Shown: positions 13,001 to 26,964, counted from the first letter of the stretch. The stretch: 64,000 nt of DNA from Amphibalanus amphitrite (GCF_019059575.1 NW_024883034.1:84288-148287), one strand, 5' to 3'. Program-made: numbers and translations. Notes: a model not told the origin generated them from the letters alone.

Positions 13001-15359
13001 CGTGCGGCGGCGGAGGCGGCCGCCGACAGATGCGGGCGCCCCAGATCCGGGAACGGACCGGCCGCGCCGACACGCAGCGCCTCAGACCAGCCACAAAGGA
13101 CCGCGGCATAACAGACACGACGGCGGGGGAATGTGACACAACCGCCACCACTGTCACAGTTTATGAGCTGACGGATGGGTCCCCGGAGGGCCAGCTGTAA
13201 AATCACTGCCATTAAGCGGCTTTAAGCCAACACCAGTGCGGAGGTTCTCATCAGCAATTCAGGTTATTAATAAGGACATTTTCCATGTAAGATAATGTCC
13301 CAGACTGTTTAGTATGCATATTGCATCGCTGCTTCTTAGACACTGGGGTGCCACATTCCGGTGGTCAGCGTACCCACCGGACAGATGCGGCTGCTGAAGC
13401 CCATGGCCGGGCCTTGTCGCCGGAACACGAGATTATGCAGTACTATCGTGTGGCAGTTTCATCCCCATTTGACCTAAAGAAACGCGAGGTATTTTAATAC
13501 GGCAATGGAACGGCTAGACAATTATGAATAAGCGAATGTGTTTAAGATGTTCACAACTCATCGTGACATATCAATATCAATGGAATGAACGATAGACAAC
13601 AGCCGCAGATCGGTCATATAAGATATGAAGCAGCAATACGGCACACGTAGGTGTCAGCGTTTCTATAAGAAAAGTAGCGTGGTAGCGTTATTAGATATTT
13701 AAGTCAGGCGAGTGTTCACACGGTGATATCAAGCCACATATTGCCCAGCAACGGGAGAGTTAACAGTGCTCATGTGATCAGAGGGGCGCACAATCTGTAT
13801 ATTGCATGATGCCGCTGGCTGGCGGCCCGTTATACATGCTTGTGTGAGCGTTTCAATCTGAGATTAGAAAGAAAGCCAAATCCTTGCTGAATGCGCCCCA
13901 ATTCTTTAATCTTCCTTAAAATACCGAAAAATACGGCTATGCTCCCTGGCATCTGAAACACTCCAGTGTCTGAACAAGACGGCCAACAATCTCAGCAATC
14001 TCCGTTCGTGGCCAGTTTTATCGGACTAGAACTTAGAAGCCACTGTTCTGAAAAACGAGTGCAAGCTCTACAAACGTACGAAAGGGTTCAGCAACAAAGT
14101 CCCGTCATCAAGCCAGACCTCGTAGAACACAGCCACTAAATAGAACACATACCGTCTCCCACACTGGGATTCAATTCATAGTTCAGTAGGGCACAGCAAA
14201 AATAGTGGGTAGTCAAGCAGCCTGCATCAAAGGGACGATAATAATTATAAAAGCCATTAGCTGTCAAACACCGAAGCCGAGCAGTTGAACTCTGGAATAT
14301 GAATCTCCCGGATGTTTCCGGCGCGCTATTTTCAGGCAATGAGGGCAGCGCTGCAGGTGAAAAATACCAAGTTTTCGCGGTAATGCGTTACTCGATACAA
14401 GGATGACGAAATTAAAAAATGTGCGGAGGAATCCCCGCAGCAGTCTCGTGTAATGACATCCGCCAGTGTCTGGTGATAGCATTTATCACCTGACAGAACA
14501 AAGCCGTTTGCAATCGGCACCGGGACGGTCGTCAAGGAAACCCGACGCTACCAAGCAAACTAATGTTAGCCGAGATATTAAAAAGTCAGAAACGCAGCTG
14601 TAGCCAGTGGTGCTAGGTAAGCATGCTCGGAATGACGGTCAGATTCATCAATCATCATGTAGGTAAGCGTATGTCAAGCAATGGTGGAGTTGTCCTGTAC
14701 TAATTGGCGCACCAACATCTCCAGAGCTGACAGAGCACGGTAGAAATAAGGGGCAGGTTGGGTAGAAGTAAGGGCCAGGTGGGGTGCAGGCGCAGGCCAG
14801 GGCGTACTGGTAGGGTCATGGAAGTCAGGGTGTCAAAAATGAGTGTTATCATTACTTTTCCACGGAACAGAAAACAATTACATTTAGAATATTCCATCAG
14901 TGGACTGAAACATTCATCTTTCACAAAGAAAAACTATGCTTTAGAATCATATCTGATATCTAGCGTTCGGATGAGAGAAATGCACGGCTTGTGTTGAAAT
15001 CTATCAATATGGGATCCAGTTTTATCTGATGAAATAGTCTTCCGCAATCATCAATTCTACGAACAATATCGAAGAACTACTGCGCAATAGTGGGCCTACG
15101 AAACGTTCGAGATCACTTTCCCTCGAATGCTTGGAGCCTGTCAGAGCCGCAAGCACAACTAATCTGCAGATTTTCTGAAAATATTCACCAATATTTATAC
15201 CTTCTGTGCACTGGGGGAGGAGAAAGCCATCCAATTGAGTCGCTGCACTCTTGATCGACACCTTTTACGTAGTATTCTAGCACGCTACATCTATGAGTTT
15301 GCCTGCAGTCAACCAAGCATTAGCTAGATTCACCAATTACCACACATCTTCCGGAACGA
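10026..15359. other. Single-copy DNA with two CpG islands
   Basis: GC-rich islands at about 10400-11400 and 11940-13210 are separated by ordinary sequence. The second supports open frames up to 249 codons (12362-13111) overlapped by others in at least four frames, so none is called. From 13.2 to 15.3 kb I see no gene, RNA or repeat. Confidence 0.45.
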
Positions 15360-16300
15360 ATTATACTGCGAGTGCAGCGAGGAGGCTCAGACCGGCGCGA
15401 TCGGCGCAAAGCCCCCGTCACGTTCGACACGTGGCAGGAGCACCAATCGCTGGCTGTACGCAGTGCCGGCAGGTCGCTGAGTGCGCCACTCGGGGAGGCC
15501 ACTCCGAGTCGGACACACGGCGACCGCACAGGATGGCCGCGGCGCCGGTTTAAATCACGGTCGGAACCAGTTTGTACCCGCGCTCGGCGGCTGCGAGGGT
15601 GCGGCCGACGAGCTCGGCTGCGCCGTCACAGCCACGGCAGAGCTGGGAACCAGCGACTCGGCTACCTCTCGAGAGCCATCGGCCACTCTGTCCGACTGTT
15701 GTCGGCAGCATTACTGAGCCCGCTCCGCGATCGGAGCGCCGCCGCGGCGGTCAGCATCCGTGTCGCGGGGTCACGATTGCCGCCCGCGGCCACAATATGG
15801 GCGTCTGTCGTCGAGCGCCACGCCGCCGGCTGGACATCGGATACGGCGAGCGGGCCGGGGCAGCGAGTCACGACCCGGTCCGCGGACACGGCGGGCGCCG
15901 CCGCGGGCGATCCGAGCTCGCTGCCGGTCCGCCCAGTGATATCGGCACACACACCATATGGGCCACCGTCTCCGGGAGAGAAGGGCGGTAGTGGAGAGCG
16001 CACACACGCACCCGGAACCGGCGCGGCGCGGCCCTGGCCGGGGACGGTGCGCGCGCCGCGTCCGGCCAGAGTCTCACCTGGTGACCTGGATCGGCGCGGG
16101 CGGCCGCCGCCGAGAGCGGCCTCGATCCGGCCGCCGTGCATCCTGGAGTGACGTCACGCTCACACCGGACGAGGAGGGGAGGCGCCGGGCCCTGCGGAGG
16201 GGTGCTGCCCCACAGACGGGGTGACGTCCCTTCAAAGGGGTTGTGCTACAGACGCGGTGGCGCCCCTCCCCGGCCTAAGCGAAACCGTGCAACAGGATAG
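15360..16300. other. CpG island with chance ORFs
   Basis: A dense CpG island with the longest open frame of the window (15372-16151 plus, 259 codons). Five other long frames overlap it on both strands. The protein is Arg/Pro/Ala-rich with no domain, which fits compositional bias. A CRE-type palindrome TGACGTCA lies at 16149-16156. Confidence 0.5.
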
Positions 16301-19300
16301 GGAGACGGAAACGCGCGTACCACGCAGTCAGCGGACTGTGGTACATTCGCAGCTCATACATTATCGCCGGTCCTATTGGGATGTTCTGATTGATTAGTAT
16401 GGCGGGTGGCGGATGTCGAGCAACTCAATATGTGCGTGCATTAAAACACAATATCGGTGCGTTAGAGCATTCATTTCACTCGAGCACTCCCTTGGATCAT
16501 ACACCAGCATACTATTGCAGTAATTGCCAACTCGTGTTGGCCAATGAATGTATCTTTGGCAATACCTATGCTCAGCGTTGGCAGTGATAAGTCACTTCGC
16601 GATGTTTACCGCTACCTTGTATACAGCGGCGAATACGACTAAACAGAAGTCTAATAAATAAAAAACTAACCTGACCTCACTTAATCAGAAATCAGCATTG
16701 CAACTTGGAACTGCGCATTGCATTGGTATAAGTAACCAGCCAGTCAGTCGGTGCGTTATAAATTCGATTCGATTGAGGACGGCACTGCTGCGGGCACGCT
16801 TGGTAGAGGACAGAGGCTGTGCCTCACGGGAGAGCGCTCGTCACAACTTTGAGAACTAAAAGCGCTGGCCTGAGAGCACATTTAGAAGCCCGGCTAAAAA
16901 CTAGCGCCGCACAAGGCATTTCCGACGAAGTTCACAGGACATCCCGGCTTATTTTGGTCCACTGGGAGCGAGCGTCTGAAGCGGCAACATCCGGCACGGC
17001 AGTACGAAAACAGCGCGTAGGCGTCACCGGCTTCAGTGATGAAAATGCAAAACCCATATAAGAAAAGTGGTGTCTAATATTCCAGATCGTTCATCCGCAG
17101 TGCGACTACGTCAGGACACGACAAGAACCTTGCATAACAATTTTTAAACCCAGCTCAGTCAAAATTGTAAAGCTGGCTGAGCGCAATCTCCAGGTTTTCC
17201 AGCGGGAAACACATACCGCCCTGGAGTGAGGCATGAACAACGTCATCAAAATGCCTAAAAGAAGCTGAATGTCAAGGCTAAGCAAAAAGACAAATGTTTC
17301 GTGCCACTTTCCTGCTGCCATGGCCATTGAACACAAGCTGCTTGGCAAAGCTTCAAGCCATGATTAGACACCCTCCCCCAAACTAATGCAGTGGGATCTG
17401 AGCTACATACAGCGTGATGTCAAAGCCGAAAAGAAAATGGACTGCGCAGCAGTTTTGGGCTTTCCCAGATAATAGGATGAAGACAGATTCTTCGGAAGCT
17501 AAGTCAAAATATCCCTGTTTTTGTGCCAAGAGATGAAGGTAAGCCTGTCACTGCCTTATCCGTGTGGTGAAATTTTATCTGATAAATAAACGTATAACCA
17601 GCAAAGTATAACAGAACATGTCCCTTTGAAATCAAAGCGCAAAATACATGCAACCAAATAGTTTATAGGTATTCACAGACTCCAAGCACAAGTAGGATCG
17701 AAGCGGTTTCCAGAATGCGTAAATAAGCGCGGGACCGTTATTCCTTGAAACACATTCGTTTGTTTTCAAACGAACGCATTAACCGTGCTTTAGAATCAAC
17801 ATACAACTGCATTATATTCTGCCGCTGAATTGTAATTCAAATGCTGCCTGTTCCGTCAGTCTTCGACCCATAATCAACAACTAAACCAGTCTGTCGTTTA
17901 AATACCACGAGAAAGTCCCAGCGCCGCAGTTTGTGATGACAGCCCGACGGGCGGCAATCCCCACAACGGAGCCAGTGGTCCATCAGTGCCGCCGGGAAGC
18001 CCGAACAGGCTCCGTGCCCGCACCGGCCTGAGGTCGACGGCGGACGCGACACGTCGGTGACGTCACCGGGTCACGACCTGATGACGTCACCAGTCACGGC
18101 GACACGACCGCGGACGGGCGGCGATCAGAGCCATCCGTCACCGCCGGCCGGTCGGCACGTGCGGACACACCGGCAGGATGACAGCCTCAACAGACAACTG
18201 GCGTGTGTCGTACCTACAGTACACCAGAGAAAACCACAGAGGCTTCACGGATGTATGCCAGAGATGATGTCAGTCGCATGTTTATGGTAATACCCTCCAT
18301 GATATCACCGACATAAGAAAATGAAACCGAGGGCGCAATGTTGATCTCGAATAATGCAGCGCCCGTGGCATAAAGCCAACACATGGACCCGCTCGGGCGA
18401 AGGTCACGTCTTTTTGCACCGACTTCCTATTACATACATAAATCATTTGGCTTAATTGATGCGTGCTTACGAGATGGGGCAGCATCTATCTAGAGCCGCC
18501 ACCTCTCAATTGCTTCATAGTAATATTATTGCTGCATCAATAGCATAGCGGTAGGAGCATTACAAGACACCTGGATCAGCAAGACTTCGCTACCACTTTG
18601 ATGGTCTTCTCGTCGTAGTGTGCACAAGTCCAATAGAGCTGAATTAGTTATTAGAAGAAAAAAGACGATCTATGTATTATTTAAAATGACAGTCAGGAAA
18701 ACAACCAGCCGAGTTTAGGTAACTTTTGCAGTTGGCAGCCAGTGATCCCCAAGGTGATACAGCGGAGGCAGCAGGAGGGATCAGAAACGAAAGCCTCAGC
18801 CGTAGCACCGCTTCCTTCGCCGTGACTTTTTTGTCTCGACGTAAAAAACGAATGCATTTGGACTGAACAAACGAAGCAGAAAATAACAGAAAATGTAGCG
18901 AACATGTTAAACTTCACGATATAATTACACAAGCACGTTCTTTGTCTTTGTGTATATTGATTGGAAGAAATGCAACAAAATGACTGCTACATGACCAGAC
19001 CACTCCTGAATACTCAAGAGACAAGTGAAACGAGTCATCGTACTTACACCAAAGTATATGGTGCAAGTGCACCATATACATTCACTTCGATCGCAGGAAA
19101 AATGCCTGCAATGGGGACTAACTTTATCGCGCAAACAGTAGAATTTATGGGAGTGGGTCGCCAGTTGGCGGCCCCTATCACCGAGCGTTGTCAGCGGCGC
19201 TAATGTGCATCCCGGATGTTCGCTAAGTATGCAGCGCCATATTAGCGGCGGCGGCGGCCGGCTCAGGCCGCTATCGTGGGCCGGTGTCATTCACTCAAAC

Positions 19301-20289
19301 ATCGGCGCCGGATACCATCGGCGGCAGCGCCACAATCAGACACACCAGAGCCAATGGCAGAAGGATCGGCCGGCCGAGAACGCTAATTTCCAAACCAGCC
19401 GACTGGGGGCACAGTCAGTGCAGGAGTTTCCCAGATTTGCGGTTAATATCTGACCCATCCACATGGACTTTGGCCAGATTTAAAGCGACTTAATTACAAA
19501 GACAAGCCATCAGCGTCATTCATCCGGCTTGGACGCGGCCTAGACCGGTATTCCCTGCGCTCAGACGGCTGTTAAGATCGGTTCATGGCGCTTAGAGCCA
19601 AGAGGCTCGCCGCGCGCCTTATGAATTACCAGACGGTGTTCTCAGCGGGGCCCGAGCCGCTGCAACCCCCCCCCCCCCCCCCCAACTCCTCTCCTCAGAC
19701 ACCTGCGGTGACATCAGTGGCGGCTCGGCACCGACCGGTCACTCGGTCTCCCCGACTGGACACACGGACCGGCACTCCGGTACCGGGTCCCGTGGTACAC
19801 CCCTTCCTCCAGAATCTTGTAGCACCGCCGGCCGTGACAGGGACAGCTGCTACCAAACAGGCTGGATCTGATGGAGCATTACCTGTGGCGTAAGCAATTC
19901 AAGGACATCAGCGCCAGCTGGCGATGCTTCCAGAAAATGATGGCATTTGGGGACCTTGGAGACGCGATCTTGAATATAGCATTTGTTTGCACCCAACATT
20001 GAACGGAGAATAATAACAGGTTTAAACAGCTTGAATGCTATAGTATAAGCGCACGGGTATTTTAGGCAACAGCCAACAATGTTCTCGACCGCGTGGCAAT
20101 AGCTAATTGGAAGCAAATATTGGATGGAGATGTGTTCAATACCGATTTGTTAACTATGTTTCAAATCACAGCTAATAAACTGATGCAAGATGGTTATTAT
20201 ACCAAATAACGGAACCATGTGCCCAGGAACACCAGCTGAGCTCGTACAACACATGTCATCTGTTTTATCTGGTCCAACTGACATTCTGC
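16301..20289. other. Non-coding DNA with small GC islands
   Basis: No supported gene. Minor GC islands lie at about 17930-18190 and 19150-19880. A run of 18 C occupies 19666-19683. Open frames here are short and unrecognised. Confidence 0.4.
18058..18089. promoter_or_regulatory. Paired CRE sites
   Basis: Two perfect TGACGTCA palindromes, 18058-18065 and 18082-18089, 24 bp start to start and both followed by CC. This is the canonical CREB/ATF family binding site. The context is a small CpG-rich island. No transcript start can be assigned. Confidence 0.5.
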
Positions 20290-20830
20290 AAGGATGTGAC
20301 ACATCCAGCGTATATTCCGCTCGCCATGAGTCACTCCACTCAGCCGCCGATCGCGTCGCCTCCAGCTCATCTCCTCTCGCCTCCGTCATCTCGGTCCTTT
20401 TCACCGGGCCCCTCCGTCGAACCCAGACAGCCTAAAGACCCAGTGACGCATTACGCACACGTGAACGTCCGCCGCACAGACTGTGCGTGACGTCACTGGG
20501 TCTCAGAGCGATATTGAAGGCCGTCATTAGCAGCCGAGCAGTATCCGCCCGGGTGAGAAGGACGGCGCCGACAGCCGCGCACTGCAGTGACGCATCTGCG
20601 ACAGTGACGTCACAGCAGCCAGTGACGTAGCACCTCGGCCCAATACGCCGTGACGTGACGAGACAGTGACGTGACGCTAATGACACATCGCGTGCTATCC
20701 CACACCGCGGTGCCCGTTGTTTCGGCGAGAGCGCACATGATGGCAGAAACAGACGCAGCCCACGCAGCGGCCTTCGAGAAAGGCTGCACTATCTGCACGT
20801 TACAAGTGTGACGTAGGGGAGAGCGTCACG
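20290..20830. promoter_or_regulatory. CRE-dense CpG island
   Basis: A CpG-rich island with perfect TGACGTCA at 20488-20495 and 20605-20612, and variants TGACGTAG (20623-20630, 20809-20816) and TGACGTGA (20651-20658, 20667-20674). Six CRE-like sites within about 330 bp is far above chance. A further perfect site lies at 21191-21198. The cluster suggests a CREB/ATF-responsive enhancer or promoter, and orientation and target gene are unknown. Confidence 0.5.
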
Positions 20831-22199
20831 GTCACAATGGGGCCAACTGCTGAGAGGGGCTCAGATTAGCAGAGCGTAATGCTGTTGGTCCAAGGCAAAC
20901 GTCAACCCATCGACATTCACGGTGGGCCCGACAGATATGACCAATAAAGGAACTGTTCTGCAGATAGCGCGAGTTCAATCACGAGCCATCTCGAAGTGGA
21001 GAGTCTTGGCCCAGTCATCAACTGATAATGTGCTTCAAAGAACAATGGCACTCTCACCGAGCTCCATTTATAGTGATGATAGCTGATAAGAATCTTTACA
21101 TTAGTAACATCCCCAAACATTCGGCTATTTTAGCAATGACGCCAGTCGCGTCAGGCACGCCGATCGCACATGTTGGAATACCTACAACCGTGACGTCAGC
21201 AGACAGCAAGTCATGGGATCGGGGACGTCAGGCCAGACACGAATGCATTATGAGATTCGTACCAAGATACAAAGTTACTGCATAGTGCATACTGCATATG
21301 TCACTACAAATTCAGAAACCAGTTCTCTAATTAGCAATATTCAAGCATCCAAGACATTAGTCAAGAATGCTAAAACTGAAAACGACCACTTGCCTTTATC
21401 AAGGTCAAATACAGAATAAATTCCCCTCCAGTGGCGTCTGCAGTCGGCACAGCGTGAAGGCGGCAGCGAGTGAAAAATCCCGGCCGATTGACCAGCCGTC
21501 GGCCAATCAGCCAGTCCCGGCCGCCAATTCGCGGGCGCTAATTGGATGCTCACCTTAACCGGCCAACAAAAATGAACACGGCCGCCGGCCGTAAACGGCA
21601 CCGATGACGAGAGCGGTCCCCTCTTCTCGGTAGTGCGACTTTTTACTATCACTAATCAGCTGATAAAACGAGTGTTCCTGGGCCAATTTCCAGGAGAAAG
21701 GGTGTGCCATCACGGTTGACGATCGGCTCGTGACGCCAAGGTGCCAGTGTCGCCGGCCACTGGATGAGGCCGATGACTGCAGCACTGGGGACGATCGACC
21801 GACCTCTAGGAACGGGACACTCCCGGACCGGCTTTTACGCCGGTAAGTAGCTAAGCTACGGAAAAAATCGATGCCATCTCTTCTTAGATACTTAGGCAAT
21901 CTGTACTGGCTGTAACATATAAATTCGTACGATTTTGACAGACTGCTCAAGTGCGTCGGCAGCTCTGAAACCGGGCCAAAAAAGCGTGAAATTAGAGGAA
22001 ACATTTCCCCAACCTTTACAATGAAGATCAGACCGAAACTAACATACTTTTCAACATATCTACCGAAAGATGAACATAATCCGATAAATTTGTTATTTTC
22101 TGATATCATAAGAATCATGCAAGAAGATAAAATGGACGTTACCCAGACAATATTTCGCTGCCATGCGGCATCTGCTTCTTTGAGCCTGGAAATTCAGAG
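20831..22199. other. Non-coding, one unrecognised ORF
   Basis: Includes a GC-rich patch at about 21420-21850. The minus-strand open frame 21555-22118 (187 codons) crosses from AT-rich into GC-rich DNA and resembles nothing I know, so I leave it uncalled. Confidence 0.35.
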
Positions 22200-23360
22200 C
22201 CCGTGACCCTTCCGCCTTCGTTCAGCTCCGGATGACGGCGAGCGCTATCCAATCCTAGACCGTGGAAGCACACCATCCAGATGGAGACTCTGGCTGCAGT
22301 CCGTGTCGGAAGCCGTTAGGAAGTCCCGTGAAATCCCTTCCCCTCAGCCAGTGAGCCGGGGAGACTGCACAGTAGGCGGTCCATCCCCACACGGTGACTG
22401 TCCCTCAGTCTCAACTCTCAGCCGTGTCCACGCCCCGGCCTCCGGGCCGCTCTTGACCCTGAGTTGTGCAGCTGACCCCGCCTGAGACCAGGGACCGGCC
22501 TTGTGGCGGGCGCCGGGACGAGCCCGCTCCCACAGTCGCAGCTGGAGCGAACACTATTACTCAGCCCGATAGAACACCGTGCTCCCAGCGTACACCACAG
22601 TGCTCGCCTATGCCCTATCATCAACCTTCGTACCAACTCGGCCTTCTCTGAGCCATGCGATAATTTCACAAACACCAAGCGCCGTCTCCCTCCCACAATA
22701 TAAACACCCCGCGCGGCTACCTCTGGGAGTAAGGCCGATATTCTCCGCCACCCTTCAGCCATGAGCGGCGCTCCCATCAGCCGGGCCGGTGTCAGAACAA
22801 TGGCCACGCCGGAGCATCTGCAACTGGCCCTGACCGCGGCGACCCGGCGCCAATTACCGGCTGTCTCTGGGAGGGCGCGGTGCGCAGTACGCCGCCGGTT
22901 CGCGGAACGGGCCCACCTGGCCGGCCGGGACGAGCAGCCGACGGCGCCGCACCACATCAACGCGCCGCCGCCCGGCCGCAAAGGAGACACGCCCACAGCT
23001 GCTGTGGCAGCCAGGTGGGGACACACAGCGGACGGCATCCGCGGACGACACGGACTCGGGAGCCGCCACAGCTCAGCCGCGCGGACAGGTGAGCCATCAA
23101 TCGCGCCCGGCGACCGTCAGCTCTGTCCGGGAGCCACAGAGAGTCCCGGGGCTCCTCTCCGAGCCGTGTAGGGTGCAGAGCGCCGCGTCACGACCAGCCG
23201 ACGCTCGCTGATGTCACTTACCTGTGCGGCTCATGCCGCCCGCGGCGGCCGGCGCTCGGCTGCAGCAGTCGCCAGGCGCCTGCGGCCACACAGAAGCCAG
23301 CCATCAGAACGTGACGTGGCCATACGGCGGTCGTGCCGGCAGCGCGGCGCGGCTTCGACG
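22200..23360. other. CpG island with TATA-like box
   Basis: A CpG-rich island. A TATAAA lies at 22699-22704 and is followed 57 bp later by an ATG at 22761 that opens a 136-codon frame (22761-23171). The predicted peptide is Arg/Ala/Pro-rich and overlapped by other frames on both strands, so coding is doubtful. The arrangement could be a real core promoter. Confidence 0.35.
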
Positions 23361-23369
23361 GCCACGGCA

Positions 23370-24320
23370 CGACACGGCGGGAACGGCGCATCACAACGGC
23401 ACGGCAAAGAACGACAGGGAGCGGCAGGGCACAACGACACGATGGGGAACGGCACATCACAGCGACACAGCAACGAACGACAGGGAACGACGCATCACAA
23501 TGACACGGCAACGAACAATAGATATTGGTGTATCACAACGGCACGGAAACAAACTACAGTGAACGACAGGGAACGGTGAATCACAACATGACATGGCAGG
23601 GAACGGCACATCACGACAAACGGCAACAAAGAGCGACGGTAAACGGCACACCACACATGGACCGGCGCAACACTGCATGGAACGGCACGGCAGAAAACGA
23701 TAGGGCACGGCGGGGAATGGCGTACTACCACGTAGAACGACACGTCAACGAGCGGAAAGGAACAGCAGGGAACGACGCAGCACAACGACACGGCAACGAG
23801 CGACAGGGGACGACAGGGAATGGCGCATTACTGCATAAAGCTGCGTGCAACGAGCGGCAGTGTACGGAACATATTGGCGCATCAATGGATGGAACAGCAC
23901 GAACACGAACAATAGTAAACGGCAGGGAACAGCGCAGCACGACACGGCAAAGAACGACGGTGAACGGGTGGGAACAGCAGTGAACAACGGGGAACGGCAT
24001 ATCACCACATGGAAGGGCACGGCAACGAGCAATAATAAACGGCAGGGAACGGTGCATCGCGAAGACAAGGCAACGAGCGACATTGAACGGCACATAACAA
24101 CGGCACAGCAACGAACGACAGTGAACGGCAAGTCACGGAGGATGCCACATAGAAAGGTACGGCAGAGAACGATGGGAAATGTCATACGGGATATTGTATA
24201 AGACAACAGGATAACAGCGATATGAAAATTGACAAGAAACCACAAGATCACGACATAAAGAGCTAGAAACGACAATTATGACAGCGAAGTGTTCATTGAC
24301 AACGGCACTGAAGGAGGGAC
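23370..24320. repeat. Degenerate minisatellite, about 35-40-bp unit
   Basis: Diverged tandem copies built from GGCACGGCAACGAACGACAG and GGAACGGCGCATCACAACG-like segments. Purine/pyrimidine asymmetry and lack of stops give long open frames on both strands (up to 176 codons) that simply translate the repeat. No protein is called. Confidence 0.8.
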
Positions 24321-26017
24321 ATGACATAGCACGATTGTGCGTAGGCAGTGGATAACACCACATTTAACTAACACAGTATGACAGTTAGCACAGTATGACA
24401 GAACAAAAACTGACCAAAATGCCAGACGCATTCGAGAACCGACGTAGACGACACAAACCTATTACCTACTACGACTCACTCCACTGATCATTATATTCGG
24501 TTACTGCGGCGTTTTGGAGCATCCGCAAGGCTTGTCATACCGGGAGGCCCAGGCGGGCACAATCAACATAAGACGCGACAGCCAACAGCCGGAATCCTCC
24601 CGTTGGCGGTCAGAACAGTTCTGCGCAAAAACCAAGATTTATAGCATGCATGAACGGACGTTATTCAAAACTGACCGCAACATCACACGGTGTCAGCAGA
24701 CACATCAAACAGACACACCTGCGAGAGAAGTGGACATATCACAAAACGCTCGGCATTTATCGACTCAAGCCACGGGATTTGCCAGGTGATTGCAAGCACG
24801 TTGAAGAAATACAGGCGATGTGCTCCTTAGCATATCCATCTAAACTTCGGCTGATTTATGCTTATGGCACCATGCAGCCCAGATGGGTTTTATATTGTAA
24901 TGGTGATTTAATATCGGAACAAACTCCGGGTAAGGACGCACACGGAGCTCCGAGAACTTGGGCCCGGTAATAAAACTCTCCTTAAGGTCATGCGTCGGCC
25001 ATAGAATTCATGGCAAACGATCTGGCCGAGGAACTGTCGGCATCGTGAAAGGCATCTCTGGCACGGCTGCCGTCCCCGCTCTGCGAGGCTCCTCAAATGG
25101 TCACAGGCCCACTGCCGGCCGGGCCGGGCCGCGGCGCCGCCGGCCCGCGGCACATCCTCTTGTCCACTCCGGCAGTCACGATCTCCCACAAATACGATGC
25201 ACGCCGCATTCAATACATTTGAATACACGTCAGCGGCCGACACGACTCGGGAGTCTGCCCACCGGCAGCCATCAGTTCGTGGGCGCCGGACCGTGCGCCC
25301 CCCCCCCCCCGGATGAGAGGGGCGCACCGGTCATGGTCAGCGGTGCGGTCAGGGTGACGGACGGCGGTGCGGCCTCCCTCCCACAGTGGCGAGCGGTGCA
25401 CCGCGGGGACTCACACGCTTCCCACCCAGGAAAACCAGCCACTGTCCTTGCAAGGAGAACTAGAAATCGCCGGTGGCTGGAAAAAGTGACCGCGAAGAAA
25501 GCACAAGTCATGCACTGCCGGACGCAAGGGATGCACGTGCTGTTTTAGCATTTTAGATGAGACCTAACGGCTAATCAATCAAACAAAATTGAGTCACGTC
25601 GGTGACTCCTTGAGTCTTCCTCGTGGAAAAAAACAATAGCAAACAAAGACAACCTACAGAACATCGGCCGTTCTGCCTTGATACCTAAGCTAGAGGGTAA
25701 GAATTGCACAAATGGATTCAGGGGTGCATTTGAAATAGGCAACATGTAACATAAACAGAGATAAGTTTATGCTAACAATAGGCAAAGGCGACAAATTTAA
25801 TCTAATAATGCAGGTGCAGCATACTGATGAACTTTAATATGAATGTGTATACTCTAATATCCAGCATCAAGTCTGAAGCATAGCTTTGTTTCTTGAAATA
25901 CCTCTGTGCCAATATTAATGCTATAAAGTAAGAAAAAGATGTCAGTCGCTGCAGTCAATGATTCAGATCGATTTGCCATTTAAAATATTTTGTTACGTGT
26001 AACGAAATGCTACAATT
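24321..26017. other. Non-coding, small CpG island
   Basis: A GC-rich island at about 24950-25480 contains a run of 12 C near 25300-25312. The rest is AT-richer. No gene is supported. Confidence 0.4.
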
Positions 26018-26021
26018 TTAA

Positions 26022-26964
26022 CCCTCGCCCATGTAGGGGGGGGGGTTGGTGCAACCCCCCCCCCCCCTGAGGTTTTTCGGAAATAGTGCAAAAACGGCGG
26101 CGCGCAGCGCCGCCAAATTTTGGGTACCTTATGGGGCAAACCTTGCGCATCTTTTGATAAAAAAAAATTGACCGGGTCATGTCAGGTCACGGAGTTATGA
26201 CGTCACAAAGGGAACAGCCTCCGGCCGGATTTTCACAAACTGAGTGCCAACGCCCGAGGTTTCCTGCCGGTGGTACGGACATCGGTTGATGGATCGTGAT
26301 GAAACTTCCCATGCATGTTGGGGCAAGTATTGGCTATCATATGGTATAAGAAACTTGACCGGGTCAGGTCAGGTCACGGAGCTATGACGTCACAAGAGGA
26401 ACAGCGTCCGGTACTATTTTTGAAAAGCGCCCGAACCACTATTTTGCTAATTCTTGTCACCTCAATGGGAATATGCAGCAATATTAGCTTCTATAGGGAG
26501 CAAATGGACATCCCAAATCCAAAAATACAATCAGATTTCAAAAATTTAAATTTTGATTTTTTGAATTTCTGCCGCCGACTGTGACCTTGCCGACTTCCGG
26601 CGCTCCCAACACGCCATTTTTAGAGCTAGGGAAACGAAATACATACCAAACGATAGAGAATTGATCAAGGAACACGAAAGTGAAGGTTTCAAGTCGATAT
26701 CTCCCACCGTTTTGCCGCAATCGCCGCGGAAAATTTGAAAAAGTCTATTTTTCCGAAAATTTGACCTTTGACCGGTCAAAAGTAGGTCAAATGTTGACCT
26801 AGGACCAAAAAATATACCACCAATCGCGAGATCTCGGCGAGAGCAATCCGTTGGTCTTTTCCGCTAAGCTCTACGACGCTCCGTTTTCAAACGCCAAGGG
26901 GGGGTCGCACCAACCCCCCCCCCTGCATGGGCGAAGGTGGCAGATCGCCGTTTACGGGTGAGGG
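26022..26964. mobile_element. TTAA-flanked non-autonomous element
   Basis: Ends CCCTCGCCCATGTAGGGG at 26022 and GGGTGAGGG at 26964, bounded by TTAA at 26018-26021 and 26965-26968. G runs and C runs lie just inside both ends and could pair. The interior is rich in GGTCA repeats and has no transposase. Confidence 0.8.

Noticed and set aside
12362..13111. 249-codon plus-strand ORF
   Set aside because: Same reason: GC-rich DNA with few stops, overlapping open frames, no recognisable sequence.
15372..16151. 259-codon plus-strand ORF as a protein-coding gene
   Set aside because: Lies in a CpG island where five other long frames overlap on both strands. No domain, biased Arg/Pro/Ala composition.
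21555..22118. 187-codon minus-strand ORF
   Set aside because: No homology recognised, spans a change in base composition, no splice or promoter support.
23470..24200. CRISPR-like array
   Set aside because: Eukaryotic context, units degenerate and contiguous without unique spacers. It is a minisatellite.
23725..24275. Cys/Arg-rich ORFs (up to 176 codons) in 23.4-24.3 kb
   Set aside because: Translations of the minisatellite, open on both strands.
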